Below, one piece after another: positions 25,783-36,114 of a stretch of 51,446 nucleotides of DNA. This DNA is from Chitinophagaceae bacterium (GTDB taxonomy: Bacteria > Bacteroidota > Bacteroidia > Chitinophagales > Chitinophagaceae). Under the pieces are notes generated by a model. That model did no database searches, was not told the DNA's origin, and saw only the letters and a program-made list of their open reading frames with translations. Location: NCBI GenBank assembly GCA_016786745.1, contig JAEUVS010000007.1:1-51446 (forward strand), in the 5' to 3' direction. Position 1 is the stretch's first letter; every line of letters starts with the position of its first letter. The position numbers were made by a program, and so were the translations under genes.

Positions 25783-27060
25783 TCACGTGCCGGCAAAAAA
25801 CAGGTATGCGATAAATATAGCAGTGAGAATGCCCACGAGGTCGGCGAGCAGCATAGCTCCTATGGTGTAGCGTGTATTTTTGATTGACACTGCACCGAAG
25901 TAAACAGCGATCACATAAAACGTAGTGTCGGAAGCGCCCTGGAAAACACCTGATAAAAAGCTCGCGAACGAATCGGGCCCATATGCCTGCATTGTTCCCA
26001 CCATCATACCGCGCGCGGCGCCGCCGCTAAGCGGCCTGATCAGCGCTGTTGGCAACGCATCTACAAATTTTGTATCGGTGCCCAGGAAAGCAAAAAAACC
26101 CCTGATTCCATCCATTATCACATCGAATGTTCCGCTTGTACGAAGCATACTGATGGCAACAAGTATTCCTACGAGATAGGGAATTATTCTTATCGCTGTC
26201 TCAAATCCGCCTTTTGCGCCGGTGATGAAGGCATCGAATACATCTATCTTCTTATAGATTCCACCTAATACGATCAGGAGAAAAACAAGAAGGATGAGTC
26301 CATTGCTTAATATCCCGGAGAAAGACTGAATACCTTTCGCATCGAGTGTGCTTACATATAGCACGAGCAATGCGATGGCTGCAGATATGCAAAGTACCCA
26401 CGCTATAATCACCGGTTGCAGAATATTTATCTTTTGTTTGAACGATACGATCAGCATCGCAGCCAGGGTGCCGGCAAACGTTACTATCATGCATGGCAGG
26501 AAAATATCGGTGGGATTGGATGCGTTTTGCGACGCGCGAACCGCGATAACACTTACAGGGATAAGATTTAATCCTGCTGCGTGCAGGCATAAAAACATTA
26601 TCTGCGCGTTCGATGCTTTTTCTTTGTCTGGATTTATTTCCTGCAGGCTTTCCATCGCCTTCAAACCAAATGGCGTGGCCGCATTGTCGAGCCCGAGCAG
26701 GTTGGCTGAGAAATTCATGATCATGTGACCCATCGCCGGGTGGCCTTTCGGAACCTGTGGAAAGAGTTTTGAGAAGAACGGTCCCACTATCCTTGCAAGC
26801 AGTCGTACGCCTCCTGCGCGTTCCGCTATGCTCATGAAACCGATAAATAACGCAAGGATGCCTATAAGCCGAAGGCAAATTTCAACAGACGCCCAGCACG
26901 TTTCAATAATACCATCAATTTTCAGGGGATTCAGCGGGTCATCGGCTTTGCCGACGACCATCCAGCGAAAAATGTCGGTTTCACCGAAGAAAAAGCACCG
27001 GATGGCGGCAACAACAATAGCAACAATGATGAAGGCCGACCAGATCCTGCTTAGCGCCAT
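25783..27060 (-). CDS. SpmA-SpmB fusion (nucleoside-recognition/Gate domain membrane protein)
   Basis: A 425-residue polytopic membrane protein. The N-terminal half matches spore maturation protein SpmA (about 65-170: GHPAMGHMIMNFSANLLGLDNAATPFGLKAMESLQEI). The C-terminal half matches SpmB (about 290-425: PYLVGILVAISMLRTSGTFDVIM and RPLSGGAARGMMVGTMQAYGPDSFASFLSGVFQGASDTTFYV). In Bacillus these are separate proteins needed for spore cortex dehydration. The fused form in non-sporulating Bacteroidota has no established role. Transport of a small solute is a guess based on the shared Gate domain. Confidence 0.88.
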   Translation of the reverse strand: MALSRIWSAFIIVAIVVAAIRCFFFGETDIFRWMVVGKADDPLNPLKIDGIIETCWASVEICLRLIGILALFIGFMSIAERAGGVRLLARIVGPFFSKLFPQVPKGHPAMGHMIMNFSANLLGLDNAATPFGLKAMESLQEINPDKEKASNAQIMFLCLHAAGLNLIPVSVIAVRASQNASNPTDIFLPCMIVTFAGTLAAMLIVSFKQKINILQPVIIAWVLCISAAIALLVLYVSTLDAKGIQSFSGILSNGLILLVFLLIVLGGIYKKIDVFDAFITGAKGGFETAIRIIPYLVGILVAISMLRTSGTFDVIMDGIRGFFAFLGTDTKFVDALPTALIRPLSGGAARGMMVGTMQAYGPDSFASFLSGVFQGASDTTFYVIAVYFGAVSIKNTRYTIGAMLLADLVGILTAIFIAYLFFAGT

Positions 27061-27126
27061 TTTAATAGGTTATAGAGTTTGAAGATAATAATAGAATTCA
27101 AATAATACCATTGGACAATATTTACC

Positions 27127-27134
27127 TAATTTTG
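27127..27134 (+). promoter_or_regulatory. -7 element upstream of ychF
   Basis: A perfect TAATTTTG, 25 bases before the ychF start codon. A TTGG at 27111 is too close to be the usual -33 element. Confidence 0.45.
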
Positions 27135-27159
27135 CGGCCTCAAAAATAAAAGATCGTGT

Positions 27160-28257
27160 ATGGCTTTACAGGCGGGTATAGTAGGGTTGCCTAATGTGGG
27201 TAAATCAACATTGTTCAATGCGGTGAGCAGCAGCGCCAAGGCGCAGGCCAGCAACTACCGGTTTTGTACCATCGAACCCAATGTGGGTTTGGTTGATGTA
27301 CCCGATCCGCGCATCCATAAACTCGCCGAACTTGTACAGCCCAACCGGATTGTGCCCACACAGATTGAAATCGTTGATATAGCCGGACTCGTTCGTGGCG
27401 CCAGCAAAGGCGAAGGCCTCGGCAATAAATTTCTCGCAAATATCCGTGAAGTCGATGCCATCATACACGTGATCCGCTGTTTTGAAGATGAAAACATTCT
27501 TCGCGACGAAGGACCTATCAACCCCGTCAGCGACAAAGAAATCATTGATACGGAACTTCAGCTGAAGGACCTTGAAAGTGTAGAGAAAAAAATCGCGAGA
27601 ACCGAAAAGCAGGCTAAAAGTGATCCAAAGCTTAAAGCCGAGCTCGATGTGCTGATTCGTTGCAAACAACAGCTCGACCAGGGAAAAAATATCCGCGGAC
27701 TCGGTTTGTCAAAAGAAGAACGCGTAGCTATCGCCGATTTATTTCTTCTTACAGAAAAGCCTGTGCTGTATGTCGCGAATGTCGACGAGGCTTCGATGCA
27801 TACGGGAAATAAATTTTCGCAGGCGTTGCTGGAATCTGTAAAAAGTGAGAAATCGGAAGTGATTATCATGAACAACTCTATAGAAGCGCAGATCGCTGAA
27901 ATGGAAGACCCAGCTGACCGTGAACTGTTCATGGAAGAATATAAGATGAAGGAACCTGCGCTCAACAGGTTGATTACGTCTGCATACAGGTTGCTGAACC
28001 TGTCGACCTATTTTACAGCCGGCGTACAGGAAGTGCGGGCGTGGACCATCCACCAGGGATGGAAGGCTCCGCAGGCGGCGAGCGTGATACATACTGATTT
28101 TGAAAAAGGATTTATAAAAGCGGAAGTAATTTCCTACAACGATTTTATTCAATACGGGTCAGAAGCTGCGGCGCGCGACAACGGTCGCTTAAGGATTGAA
28201 GGAAAGGAATATGTTGTGCAGGACGGAGATGTGATGCATTTCAGGTTTAATGTGTAA
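27160..28257 (+). CDS. ychF: Ribosome-associated redox-regulated ATPase
   Basis: A 365-residue OBG-family P-loop protein that prefers ATP over GTP and binds the ribosome. The P-loop GLPNVGKST is at residues 8-16. The G3 motif is [20 protein letters not shown]. The specificity motif reads NVDE instead of NKxD, the substitution that distinguishes YchF. A coiled-coil hairpin (about 125-170) and a C-terminal TGS domain (about 280-365, ending VMHFRFNV) complete the layout. Monocistronic, and convergent with the receptor gene 9 bases away. Confidence 0.97.
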   Translation: MALQAGIVGLPNVGKSTLFNAVSSSAKAQASNYRFCTIEPNVGLVDVPDPRIHKLAELVQPNRIVPTQIEIVDIAGLVRGASKGEGLGNKFLANIREVDAIIHVIRCFEDENILRDEGPINPVSDKEIIDTELQLKDLESVEKKIARTEKQAKSDPKLKAELDVLIRCKQQLDQGKNIRGLGLSKEERVAIADLFLLTEKPVLYVANVDEASMHTGNKFSQALLESVKSEKSEVIIMNNSIEAQIAEMEDPADRELFMEEYKMKEPALNRLITSAYRLLNLSTYFTAGVQEVRAWTIHQGWKAPQAASVIHTDFEKGFIKAEVISYNDFIQYGSEAAARDNGRLRIEGKEYVVQDGDVMHFRFNV

Positions 28258-28266
28258 ATAAATTTT

Positions 28267-31146
28267 TTAAAATACATTATATCCAAAGCTCACATAATAC
28301 AATCCCCCTATCTCAGGATTTCCAAAACCAGTTTTGTAATACTTGTTTGTAAGATTCGTGGCGGCTAATTTCAAAATAGATCTTGAAGAAGGAAATTTAT
28401 AACTGATCTGCGCGTCGAAGGTAGTGAACCCATCGATGTCACCCTGCCTGAAATCACTCTCATAAAAATACCCATTTTGGTTTCTCATATCCACCCTGAA
28501 GCCAAACCGCTTCTGATAACCAAACCCGGTGTTGCCTATTCCAAGTATCAACCGGTAATCCGGTGTATTGAAAAATGACACAAATCCCGGCGCAACATCT
28601 TCTATTCTGTCTGTCGAAATATTTCCGTTAACAACAAAATTATTTTGCAGTTGGTAATCAACACTTGCACCGAAGCCGAATGTGGTTACTTTATTAGGAC
28701 TGTTGACCGCGACAGAAATTGCTCTGCGTGATGAACCGCTGAATAATGCAAGCGGGTTTGAAGGTTGCAATGATTGCAACACCACTACCCTGCCGAGGAA
28801 ATTATCGTACTTGCCATAATAACCGTACGCATCAATCAGCAGTCTTTTATTGATTAAACCTTTATATCCTAACTCAAATGATTTTAGTGTTTCGGGCTTG
28901 TATTCATCAAATTGCTGAACCTGGAGTTTCGCCAGGGCCACTTCAGGCGGATCTCCTGCAAGGAGTGATGCGCCCGCATCCCCCACACTATTCACAGTAT
29001 ACACAGGGTTGCCGCTAAAATTATAAAAATCACGAAGCTCAGGTAAACCTCCTATCAGGACGGTACCGCCACCAATCACGAGGTTTATCCATTGGTTTTG
29101 TGTAGTGGGAAAACGATACGCAGTTTGATATGAAGCTCTCAGGTTGTGGTCTTCCGCTAATTTGTAAACCGCGGTTAATCGTGGTGTAAAACGTCCGTCG
29201 AAGTTTTCATTTTTATCGTACCTGCCCGATGCAGTCAATTGCAATCTTTCGTTCAGAAACTGCTTGCTGATTTGCGCGTATGCCCCGATTTCGCTGATAT
29301 CGATGGAACCAGCGGTATCAGCGAATAATGTTCCCTGCGAGTTCAGCACATATTGCTTGTAGTTTGCTCCAACAAGCAGGTCGGCGTATGGAAATATATT
29401 GCTGAAATTATACTGGCCCTCTGCCATATACAAATCCGACTTATCGAGAAACAATCCACCGCCCTCCGAAATGGGAGTAGCGCCAACCGCGTCAAATAAT
29501 GTTTTAAACTGCTGCGAGCCCGGTAACGGTCTGCCAACGTCGGCCAACTGTCTTCCAGCCTGGTGAGAAAAAACATCCGGTGTCGGAGAAAATGGCGTTG
29601 AAGTAGCCAGCGCCTGCACGTAAGGCATCACCTTCGAAACAAGAAATCCCTGCGCATACTCCTGGTACCAGGCAGCGCTCGGCTTCCATTTTTCGTTGAA
29701 TAATCTCGTGGTAATAGTGGCGTTGAATGAATTACCCGCGTTTTCCTGCGTGGTATATAGTCTCGCAAACCAGTTTTTGTGTTTAAGTTCCAGTTTGTAC
29801 TGTCCTATTTTCAAATCTTTCAGCGAATACCTGTCGCTGCCGGTATAAACGGTGTTGCCGGTTCCCCAATAACCTACCAGTGATGCTTCCACGCTTTCTG
29901 TGAGTTTATAATATAAACCGCCAGATAACTTTACATCCACCGTATTATTATTTACCACATCACGTTCGTCGTAGCCGGTACGCGAAACGGCAAAAGCCGG
30001 ATATGAGCCTACCGTCGAATCGAGGTAAGCCACCGCAGCATCATATAGTGGTGGCGGCACTTCGGTTTGCAACTGCGCCTTTATTCCTTCTGATACAAGT
30101 CCAAGCACCGGTAGGCTTGGATCGGAAAGGTCGAGCGTGGTTTCATCTCCATAAACATTTACTCCGTCGTAATTCGGGTCTGAGTTTCTATCGCCCGGTT
30201 TTACATTTCCATACTGGTTTTGCGAAACATCGCCTGCCTGGTAGTTGGTGCGGTCGGTGGCGATCCAGTCTTTCGCCTGTATGAATTGTGCATTTACTTT
30301 AAATGCAAAACGGTCATTTACTTTTTGCGCCCACCGAACACTCCAGTCGTGATAAGCGCCGGCGTTATCTCTTTGCCGCGTGTCCACATGCATGATGCCT
30401 GTCTTCACCTGGAAGCTGAGCCCCTGGTATTTGAATGGATCCTTGCTATTGATAAGAATCGTGCCGTTCATTCCTCCAGGGCCGTATAAGGCTGAAGACG
30501 CACCGGGCAGCAATTCCATACTTTCCACATCGAGTTCCGTTACACCGACGATTGAGCCAACGCTAAAATTCAGGCCGGGGGCCTGGTTGTCCATTCCGTC
30601 CATCAGCTGGTTGAGGCGCGCGTTACCGCTGCCGTTGAATCCGCGAGTGCTTGGTGTGGCGAATGTGAGGCTTGAGTACACAAGGTCAACGCCTTTTATA
30701 TGCTTGAGAATATCATAATATCCCGATGAAGGCGTATTCCTGATCGTGGCTGTGCTGATTCGTTCGATAGAAACCGGTGATTCGAGGATTTTCTGTGGCA
30801 CCCTGCTTGCCGATACTACCACTTCAGCCCCGAGCGACGATGCCGGCTCCATTTCTACATTTATTTCGGTTGCCGCGCTGCTGACATTCACTTCCTGTGC
30901 GTCGTAGCCGATGGAGGAGAATACAAGTGTTAATGGAAGAGGTTTGTTGATAACAACGCGGAAGTTGCCTTTTTCGTCGGTAAAAGTTCCAACATCGGTG
31001 CCTTTCACTTCGACGGTTACCGAGGGTACAATTTCTTTTGTGTCGGCATTTTTTACGTTACCGGAAAGAACGATGCTCTGCGAATAAGCGGGAGAGATAA
31101 GAGAAAAACAAATAAGGACTGCCAGAAGCAACACGCGATTTCTCAT
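28267..31146 (-). CDS. TonB-dependent receptor with carboxypeptidase-regulatory-like domain
   Basis: A 959-residue outer-membrane transporter. A signal peptide (residues 1-22, LLAVLICFSLISPAYSQ) leads into a CarboxypepD_reg-like domain (about 25-110, VLSGNVKNADTKEIVPSVTVEVKGT). The plug follows at about 115-235 (SPVSIERISTATIR, STRGFNGSG, MELLPGASSALYGPGGMNGTILI), then a 22-stranded-type barrel ending in a terminal Phe (SFGYNVF), the usual BAM recognition signal. There is no SusD-like lipoprotein next to it, so it is probably a lone receptor rather than a polysaccharide utilisation pair. The substrate is unknown. Confidence 0.93.
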   Translation of the reverse strand: MRNRVLLLAVLICFSLISPAYSQSIVLSGNVKNADTKEIVPSVTVEVKGTDVGTFTDEKGNFRVVINKPLPLTLVFSSIGYDAQEVNVSSAATEINVEMEPASSLGAEVVVSASRVPQKILESPVSIERISTATIRNTPSSGYYDILKHIKGVDLVYSSLTFATPSTRGFNGSGNARLNQLMDGMDNQAPGLNFSVGSIVGVTELDVESMELLPGASSALYGPGGMNGTILINSKDPFKYQGLSFQVKTGIMHVDTRQRDNAGAYHDWSVRWAQKVNDRFAFKVNAQFIQAKDWIATDRTNYQAGDVSQNQYGNVKPGDRNSDPNYDGVNVYGDETTLDLSDPSLPVLGLVSEGIKAQLQTEVPPPLYDAAVAYLDSTVGSYPAFAVSRTGYDERDVVNNNTVDVKLSGGLYYKLTESVEASLVGYWGTGNTVYTGSDRYSLKDLKIGQYKLELKHKNWFARLYTTQENAGNSFNATITTRLFNEKWKPSAAWYQEYAQGFLVSKVMPYVQALATSTPFSPTPDVFSHQAGRQLADVGRPLPGSQQFKTLFDAVGATPISEGGGLFLDKSDLYMAEGQYNFSNIFPYADLLVGANYKQYVLNSQGTLFADTAGSIDISEIGAYAQISKQFLNERLQLTASGRYDKNENFDGRFTPRLTAVYKLAEDHNLRASYQTAYRFPTTQNQWINLVIGGGTVLIGGLPELRDFYNFSGNPVYTVNSVGDAGASLLAGDPPEVALAKLQVQQFDEYKPETLKSFELGYKGLINKRLLIDAYGYYGKYDNFLGRVVVLQSLQPSNPLALFSGSSRRAISVAVNSPNKVTTFGFGASVDYQLQNNFVVNGNISTDRIEDVAPGFVSFFNTPDYRLILGIGNTGFGYQKRFGFRVDMRNQNGYFYESDFRQGDIDGFTTFDAQISYKFPSSRSILKLAATNLTNKYYKTGFGNPEIGGLYYVSFGYNVF

Positions 31147-31257
31147 ACAGACATTATTGTTCAGGAATATAGGGCAATAATAGCGATTGTAGATAAACTG
31201 TAAAAATTGATTTTTGGGTTTTATGGGTTCGCCTGCGGCGGGCGCGTGGAAAGAATT

Positions 31258-31285
31258 GGAATTTTTCTTAAACAGAAAAAATTCC
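31258..31285. promoter_or_regulatory. Inverted repeat upstream of purC
   Basis: GGAATTTTTCT and AGAAAAAATTCC form an 11-bp stem with one bulged A around a TAAAC loop, ending 30 bases before the purC ATG. A flanking T-T/G-A context extends the stem by two weak pairs. It could be an operator or an mRNA hairpin; no T-tract makes it a normal terminator. Confidence 0.4.
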
Positions 31286-31315
31286 GAAGGCTTAAAATCA
31301 TCCTATATTCGAACC

Positions 31316-32257
31316 ATGAATGAAAACAGGTTTCCGGGTCAAACAAAATTTTACAGGGGAAAAGTTCGTGACGTTTATACGATCGAAGATCAGCTGCTTG
31401 TAATGATCGCTTCCGATCGCATATCCGCGTTCGATGTAATACTCCCGCGACCCATTCCATTCAAGGGCCAGGTGCTGAACCAGATCGCGGCGTACATGCT
31501 GAACGCTACGCGAAACATATGCCCCAACTGGCTCATCGACACTCCCGCGCCAACCGCATCAATAGGAAAAAAATGTCAACCCTTCCGAATAGAAATGGTC
31601 GTACGCGGAAACCTTACGGGTCATGCTGCACGAACATACGCATCCGGAAAAAGAACTTTATGCGGCGTTTACCTTCCCGACGGCATGAAAGAAAATGATT
31701 TCTTCGTTAAACCAATCATCACACCTTCAACTAAAGCGGAGCAGGGCCATGATGAAGACATCTCCAAAGAAGAAATTATCGCACGGGGCATAACAACCAA
31801 AGAAGAATGGAACATCCTTGAAAAATATTCTCTCGCGTTATTTGATAAAGGAAGAATGCTCGCCTCGGAAAGAGGACTGATACTCGTTGATACAAAATAT
31901 GAATTCGGAAAAATAGGCAGCGACATCTACCTGATGGATGAGGTACATACTCCCGATTCGTCAAGGTATTTTTACGCCGACGGATTTGAGGAGCGCCAGG
32001 AAAAAGGCGAAAGACAACTTCAGCTGAGCAAAGAATTCGTACGCGAATGGTTAATCGCAAACAATTTCATGGGCAAAGAAGGACAAACAGTGCCGGCCAT
32101 GAGCGATGACTGGATCAACACCATAAGCCAACGGTACATCGAACTATATGAAAAAGTGATCGGGAGAAAATTTGTTCCCGAGTCCTTAAGCGATGAAGAG
32201 ATCACAAAAAGGATAAACCGCTCACTTGAAGGCATCAGGCTTCATTCGCTTTCGTGA
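31316..32257 (+). CDS. purC: Phosphoribosylaminoimidazole-succinocarboxamide synthase
   Basis: A 313-residue SAICAR synthetase, the ATP-dependent step of purine synthesis that joins CAIR and aspartate. I choose the ATG at 31316, which gives [21 protein letters not shown]; the frame is open 34 codons earlier, but that part looks like intergenic DNA. Typical motifs are [41 protein letters not shown] and [13 protein letters not shown]. This is the long Bacteroidota/eukaryote-like form. No other pur gene is adjacent. The last 36 bases overlap the convergent trhO gene. Confidence 0.95.
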   Translation: MNENRFPGQTKFYRGKVRDVYTIEDQLLVMIASDRISAFDVILPRPIPFKGQVLNQIAAYMLNATRNICPNWLIDTPAPTASIGKKCQPFRIEMVVRGNLTGHAARTYASGKRTLCGVYLPDGMKENDFFVKPIITPSTKAEQGHDEDISKEEIIARGITTKEEWNILEKYSLALFDKGRMLASERGLILVDTKYEFGKIGSDIYLMDEVHTPDSSRYFYADGFEERQEKGERQLQLSKEFVREWLIANNFMGKEGQTVPAMSDDWINTISQRYIELYEKVIGRKFVPESLSDEEITKRINRSLEGIRLHSLS

Positions 32258-33256
32258 TTTGTTAAACACCATAATACCATTCTGCTTTCCCTTCCTCCTT
32301 GCTTTCTGTTGTTCGGAAGGAAGCCGGTACACTTCATAACATTCTTCGCTGCAGCAGCCGGAATATTTTTGCGCACACTCCCCGCATTGAATAAAAAGTA
32401 GATGACACGCTTCATTTTTACAGTTCGTATGCGTATCGGCAGGCTTACCGCATTGATGGCACCGCGCGATCACATCATCTGTTATCCTCTCTCCCAACCT
32501 GTCATCGAACACGAAATTTTTACCGATAAACTTATTTGGCAAACCTTTTTCGCGAACATTATTCACATAGTTGATGATGCCGCCTTCGAGATGAAAAACA
32601 TTCTTAAATCCGCGGTGAAGCAGGTACGCACTCGCCTTTTCGCAACGTATACCGCCGGTGCAGTACATGATAATATTCTTCTCTTTATCGCCGTCCAGCA
32701 TTTCAGCCGACATCGGTAATTGTTCGCGGAATGTATCGCTTGGCACTTCTATTGCGTTTGCAAAATGGCCCACTTCATATTCGTAGTGGTTGCGCATGTC
32801 TACAACAACAGTTTGAGCATCGTCTGTAAGTTTATTGAATTGCTCCGCGTTTACATACTTACCCTTGTTTTGCATATCGAAGGTGGGATCGGTAATTCCA
32901 TCTGCCACAATTTTATTGCGCACTTTTATCTTGAGTACCCAGAACGACCTGCCGTCGTCATCAATCGCGATGTTTAGTCTCGTTCCTGAAAGACCAGGAT
33001 GTGCGTTGATATAATCACGGAAAGAATCAAATTTACTTCCAGGTACGCTGATCTGCGCGTTGATGCCTTCATGAGCAACGTAAATCCTTCCGAAAACATT
33101 CAATGAAACGAGATCGCGATAAAGATTGTCCCTGAAAACGGCGGGCTCGCTGATAGGAAAATAACGGTAAAAAGATATGGTTTTCCGTGGTTCGGTTTCC
33201 TGGTACAGCTTCTCTTTCAACTCTTTCTGCGAGACCCTGTTGTGTAATGCGCACAT
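32222..33256 (-). CDS. trhO: tRNA uridine(34) hydroxylase, rhodanese-type
   Basis: A 344-residue TrhO/YceA-family protein, which in E. coli makes 5-hydroxyuridine at the wobble base of tRNA in an oxygen-dependent way. The N-terminal acylphosphatase-like domain covers about 25-120 ([20 protein letters not shown]). The rhodanese domain covers about 130-230, with C199 and C205 in [20 protein letters not shown] Cys-rich tail ([29 protein letters not shown]) suggests bound zinc. It follows the small membrane protein gene by 13 bases. A perfect -7 element lies only four bases upstream of its ATG. Confidence 0.92.
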   Translation of the reverse strand: MCALHNRVSQKELKEKLYQETEPRKTISFYRYFPISEPAVFRDNLYRDLVSLNVFGRIYVAHEGINAQISVPGSKFDSFRDYINAHPGLSGTRLNIAIDDDGRSFWVLKIKVRNKIVADGITDPTFDMQNKGKYVNAEQFNKLTDDAQTVVVDMRNHYEYEVGHFANAIEVPSDTFREQLPMSAEMLDGDKEKNIIMYCTGGIRCEKASAYLLHRGFKNVFHLEGGIINYVNNVREKGLPNKFIGKNFVFDDRLGERITDDVIARCHQCGKPADTHTNCKNEACHLLFIQCGECAQKYSGCCSEECYEVYRLPSEQQKARRKGKQNGIMVFNKSRKRMKPDAFK

Positions 33257-33260
33257 CGCG

Positions 33261-33268
33261 CAAAGATA
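33261..33268 (-). promoter_or_regulatory. -7 element abutting the trhO start codon
   Basis: A perfect TATCTTTG on the minus strand, followed by CGCG and then the ATG. It has the same geometry as at the thiolase gene, predicting a leaderless transcript if active. It sits in the short gap after the upstream gene. Confidence 0.4.
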
Positions 33269-33269
33269 T

Positions 33270-33617
33270 TTATCTTTTAAGTTTTATTAATAAACTTCCT
33301 GTTAAAGCGCCCATGCCACCGACCAGCGCGCCAATAACACAATTAATGATTATCAACACCGTCGGCGAAGGACCCAGCCCCAGTAACATACTCACCTTCC
33401 GCGACATAATTCCGTTGTTAGCTGAATCAATTACCAAAATAAGTACGAGCCATAACAGCAGCAGCCCGCAAAAGCCAGAAACAAAGGAATGAAACGGACG
33501 TTGGATAATCAACAGAGCCACCACGAACGGCGCTAACGCCGCCGACCACCACGGCAGGTATAGTCCAAACGCGAAGGTTAGCAGCGCAGTAAGAAGTATT
33601 GAAACCAGTATCCGCAT
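33270..33617 (-). CDS. Small four-helix membrane protein
   Basis: A 115-residue, very hydrophobic protein with about four membrane helices (residues 2-20, 23-40, 45-65 and 83-108) and a short polar loop ([13 protein letters not shown]). The last helix pair is Gly-rich ([23 protein letters not shown]). I do not recognise a family. It lies between the penicillin acylase gene (13 bases) and trhO (13 bases), so it is most likely part of the same transcript. Confidence 0.65.
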   Translation of the reverse strand: MRILVSILLTALLTFAFGLYLPWWSAALAPFVVALLIIQRPFHSFVSGFCGLLLLWLVLILVIDSANNGIMSRKVSMLLGLGPSPTVLIIINCVIGALVGGMGALTGSLLIKLKR

Positions 33618-33630
33618 ACTATCAATTAAA

Positions 33631-36114
33631 TCAATTAAATGGTGGTGATAATTTCAGTACATGCTTCACGCGCCTGTCGCCCGATTCCTCCCCTCTCATC
33701 TGCCACAATTTGTAATATTTTCCTTCCGCCCAGTTCGTTACAAATTCGTCGTAGTGATAACTTCCGGGATTTCCGTTTTGTCCCCCGGGATATATGCCAT
33801 AAGCTTCAGTTGTGTCGGTAAGATGAACGATCATTTTCCAACTGGGACCCCAGAACTGTTGCGTAGCGTTGATCACGTTTCTGCCTCCACCTGTATTGAG
33901 ATGAAAGCGGCTTAGCGGTTCCATCCTCAGCAAATGCCTGATACCAGTGTCTTTAAATTTGCTCCACGTAAGTCGTCCTTCCTGCTTCGCGGCAGCCAGT
34001 TTAATTGCTGCTTTTTTAAAAGCCCGCGTAATCACATCCGCCAGCGATTCTTTTTCAGGTGTGTTGATATCATCAATAAAAGAGAAAGCACTGTCCTTTT
34101 TCAGCAACTCTATTAGCGTGGCGGATTCGGGTAGCACACTAGTTCCCGGTTGTTTATCAAATTCATCTTTCCATATCATTTCTTCAAGCGATTCGAACCA
34201 GGTGACAAAAATCGTAGGCGCAGTAAAATTGTTTTCGTTCCTGAAATTCCAATCGCGCAGCGAGTCTAAAAAAACTTTTTCATCCGGTGTCAGCAGAATT
34301 TCTTTCGTATTCCCTATCATGAACGGCACCGCATTTTCAGCGAACGCGTTGTAATTGTCGTTCTGCATCTGCTGCATATCCTCAGGTGACACACCACTCA
34401 TTATTTCCAGCATGCGGTTAATCTGCAACCCGCGGTACACGTCGTAGTCGCCGCCGAGATAATAAGGATAAGAAGTATCGGCGGGTACCTGGTTGGCGCT
34501 GCTTACAAACCCGCGTTCAGGATTGACTATATGCGGATTTTCAGATTGAGGTATGAACGATTGCCAGCGATATGACGTGTCGGCCCCAGGCATAATGAAG
34601 TCGCCCTGCATATTCCATTTCCGTGGAAATTTACCCTGTTGCCACAACGCTATAGTTCCCGATTTTGATGCAAACGCAAAGTTTTGACCGGGGCATGAAA
34701 AATATCGTATCGCCTTTAAATAGTCTTCGTAGTTTCTTGCCTTGTTCAATTCTACAAAAGTCTTAAGCTCATTCGAAGGCAGATGAGCCGTCCACTTTGC
34801 CGCAAGGTTCATGTTAGATGCAACACGCCCTTTTCCATTGTAACTATTGTCGTATAAAACGGGGCCGAATTCGGTGTAAGCGACAGTATCGGTAAACTCC
34901 GATCCATCCTTCATTTTATATTTTTCTATTGTCAGCTCCGCCTTCTTCCATTCACCATTCAACCAGTATTCTGATTTGTTGTTGTCATTAAAAGTAACCT
35001 GGTAGTAATCGAGCACATCGCGCGCTGCGTTGGTTACTCCCCATGCAACAAAATCGTTAAAGCCCACTATTATGGCAGGCGCGCCCGGAAGGCTGGCGCC
35101 ATACACGCTGTAATCGGGAGTAGATATCTGGATTTCGTACCACAGCGATGGCAGGTTCAATCCGAGATGCGGATCATTGCATAATATCGGGCGGCCGCTG
35201 TAAGTTTTTGAACCGCCTGCCACCCAGTTGTTGCTGCCTTTTCCTTTCTCCGCCGGCGGTTCTACTACATTAGGCACAGTGTCGGCATGTTTCCAATGGA
35301 AATACAATGAATCGGCGGTGGATGGCGGAGCGATAGAATCCGGTGGCGCCCGGAAAATTGTTCCTTTTGGTATTACAGGGCTCGATGCCTCATTCATAAT
35401 CGGGTAAAGTAATTTGTACTCCTCTTCAGTAAAATGAGCTTTCGCATTTGTGTGCTCTATATCCGACTCGCTACCAGTGAGATCATAACTGAGATACTTC
35501 AAAAGCAACGCAGTTTTATACGGCGACCATTTTTCAGGATAGTAGTTTAGCAGTTTATATTCTATGGGAAGTTCGGATTCGGAAAGATGTTCGATGTAAT
35601 AATTCACACCGTTTGTGTATGCCGCCAGGTTTTTTTTCGATTCTTCATCGGCTTCCATTTCGGTAAGCGATCTCTTTGCTCCGTACACCATACCCAGCCG
35701 CCGCATTCTTCTGTCGTTGTTGAGAAATGCACTGTCGGGACCGGGACCAAGAATTTCTGTAAGCCTGCCCGATGCAGCGATCGTTTGAAATTCCATCTGC
35801 CATAAACGAAATTTGGCGTGAAGATATCCCTGTGCGAAGTATGCGTCTGATTCCGTTTGCGCGAAGATGTGAGGTACTAAACGATCGTCGAAGTAGATGT
35901 GAGTGGCGCGGTCAACTCCCTGCACGTTAAGATCGCCGGAATATTTTTTATTCAGCGGTTCTGCATTTTGCCAGAAGCCATGCTGGGGTGAAACGAATTT
36001 TCCGAATGGTGGCGCCTTTCCGAACCCGGAACTCAGAAGAACGATTAATATCAGCGTAACTGATAAGGAAAGCAGGAAATAAACGATCTTCATATAACCA
36101 AATCTACTATTCAT
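33631..36114 (-). CDS. Penicillin acylase family protein
   Basis: An 827-residue N-terminal-nucleophile hydrolase. The first ATG overlaps the stop codon of the upstream gene in an ATGA arrangement; MKIVYF seven residues later is an alternative start. A membrane anchor or signal (about 9-30) precedes the alpha-chain region. The self-cleavage site and catalytic Ser are at GKGSNNWVAGG (S294), followed by NDPHLGLNLPSLWYEIQ. VNPERGFVSSANQ and the C-terminal GGRNVINATQQFWGPSWKMIV are also family features. The processed enzyme acts on amides such as beta-lactams or acyl-homoserine lactones. The substrate cannot be read from the sequence. Confidence 0.9.
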   Translation of the reverse strand: MNSRFGYMKIVYFLLSLSVTLILIVLLSSGFGKAPPFGKFVSPQHGFWQNAEPLNKKYSGDLNVQGVDRATHIYFDDRLVPHIFAQTESDAYFAQGYLHAKFRLWQMEFQTIAASGRLTEILGPGPDSAFLNNDRRMRRLGMVYGAKRSLTEMEADEESKKNLAAYTNGVNYYIEHLSESELPIEYKLLNYYPEKWSPYKTALLLKYLSYDLTGSESDIEHTNAKAHFTEEEYKLLYPIMNEASSPVIPKGTIFRAPPDSIAPPSTADSLYFHWKHADTVPNVVEPPAEKGKGSNNWVAGGSKTYSGRPILCNDPHLGLNLPSLWYEIQISTPDYSVYGASLPGAPAIIVGFNDFVAWGVTNAARDVLDYYQVTFNDNNKSEYWLNGEWKKAELTIEKYKMKDGSEFTDTVAYTEFGPVLYDNSYNGKGRVASNMNLAAKWTAHLPSNELKTFVELNKARNYEDYLKAIRYFSCPGQNFAFASKSGTIALWQQGKFPRKWNMQGDFIMPGADTSYRWQSFIPQSENPHIVNPERGFVSSANQVPADTSYPYYLGGDYDVYRGLQINRMLEIMSGVSPEDMQQMQNDNYNAFAENAVPFMIGNTKEILLTPDEKVFLDSLRDWNFRNENNFTAPTIFVTWFESLEEMIWKDEFDKQPGTSVLPESATLIELLKKDSAFSFIDDINTPEKESLADVITRAFKKAAIKLAAAKQEGRLTWSKFKDTGIRHLLRMEPLSRFHLNTGGGRNVINATQQFWGPSWKMIVHLTDTTEAYGIYPGGQNGNPGSYHYDEFVTNWAEGKYYKLWQMRGEESGDRRVKHVLKLSPPFN

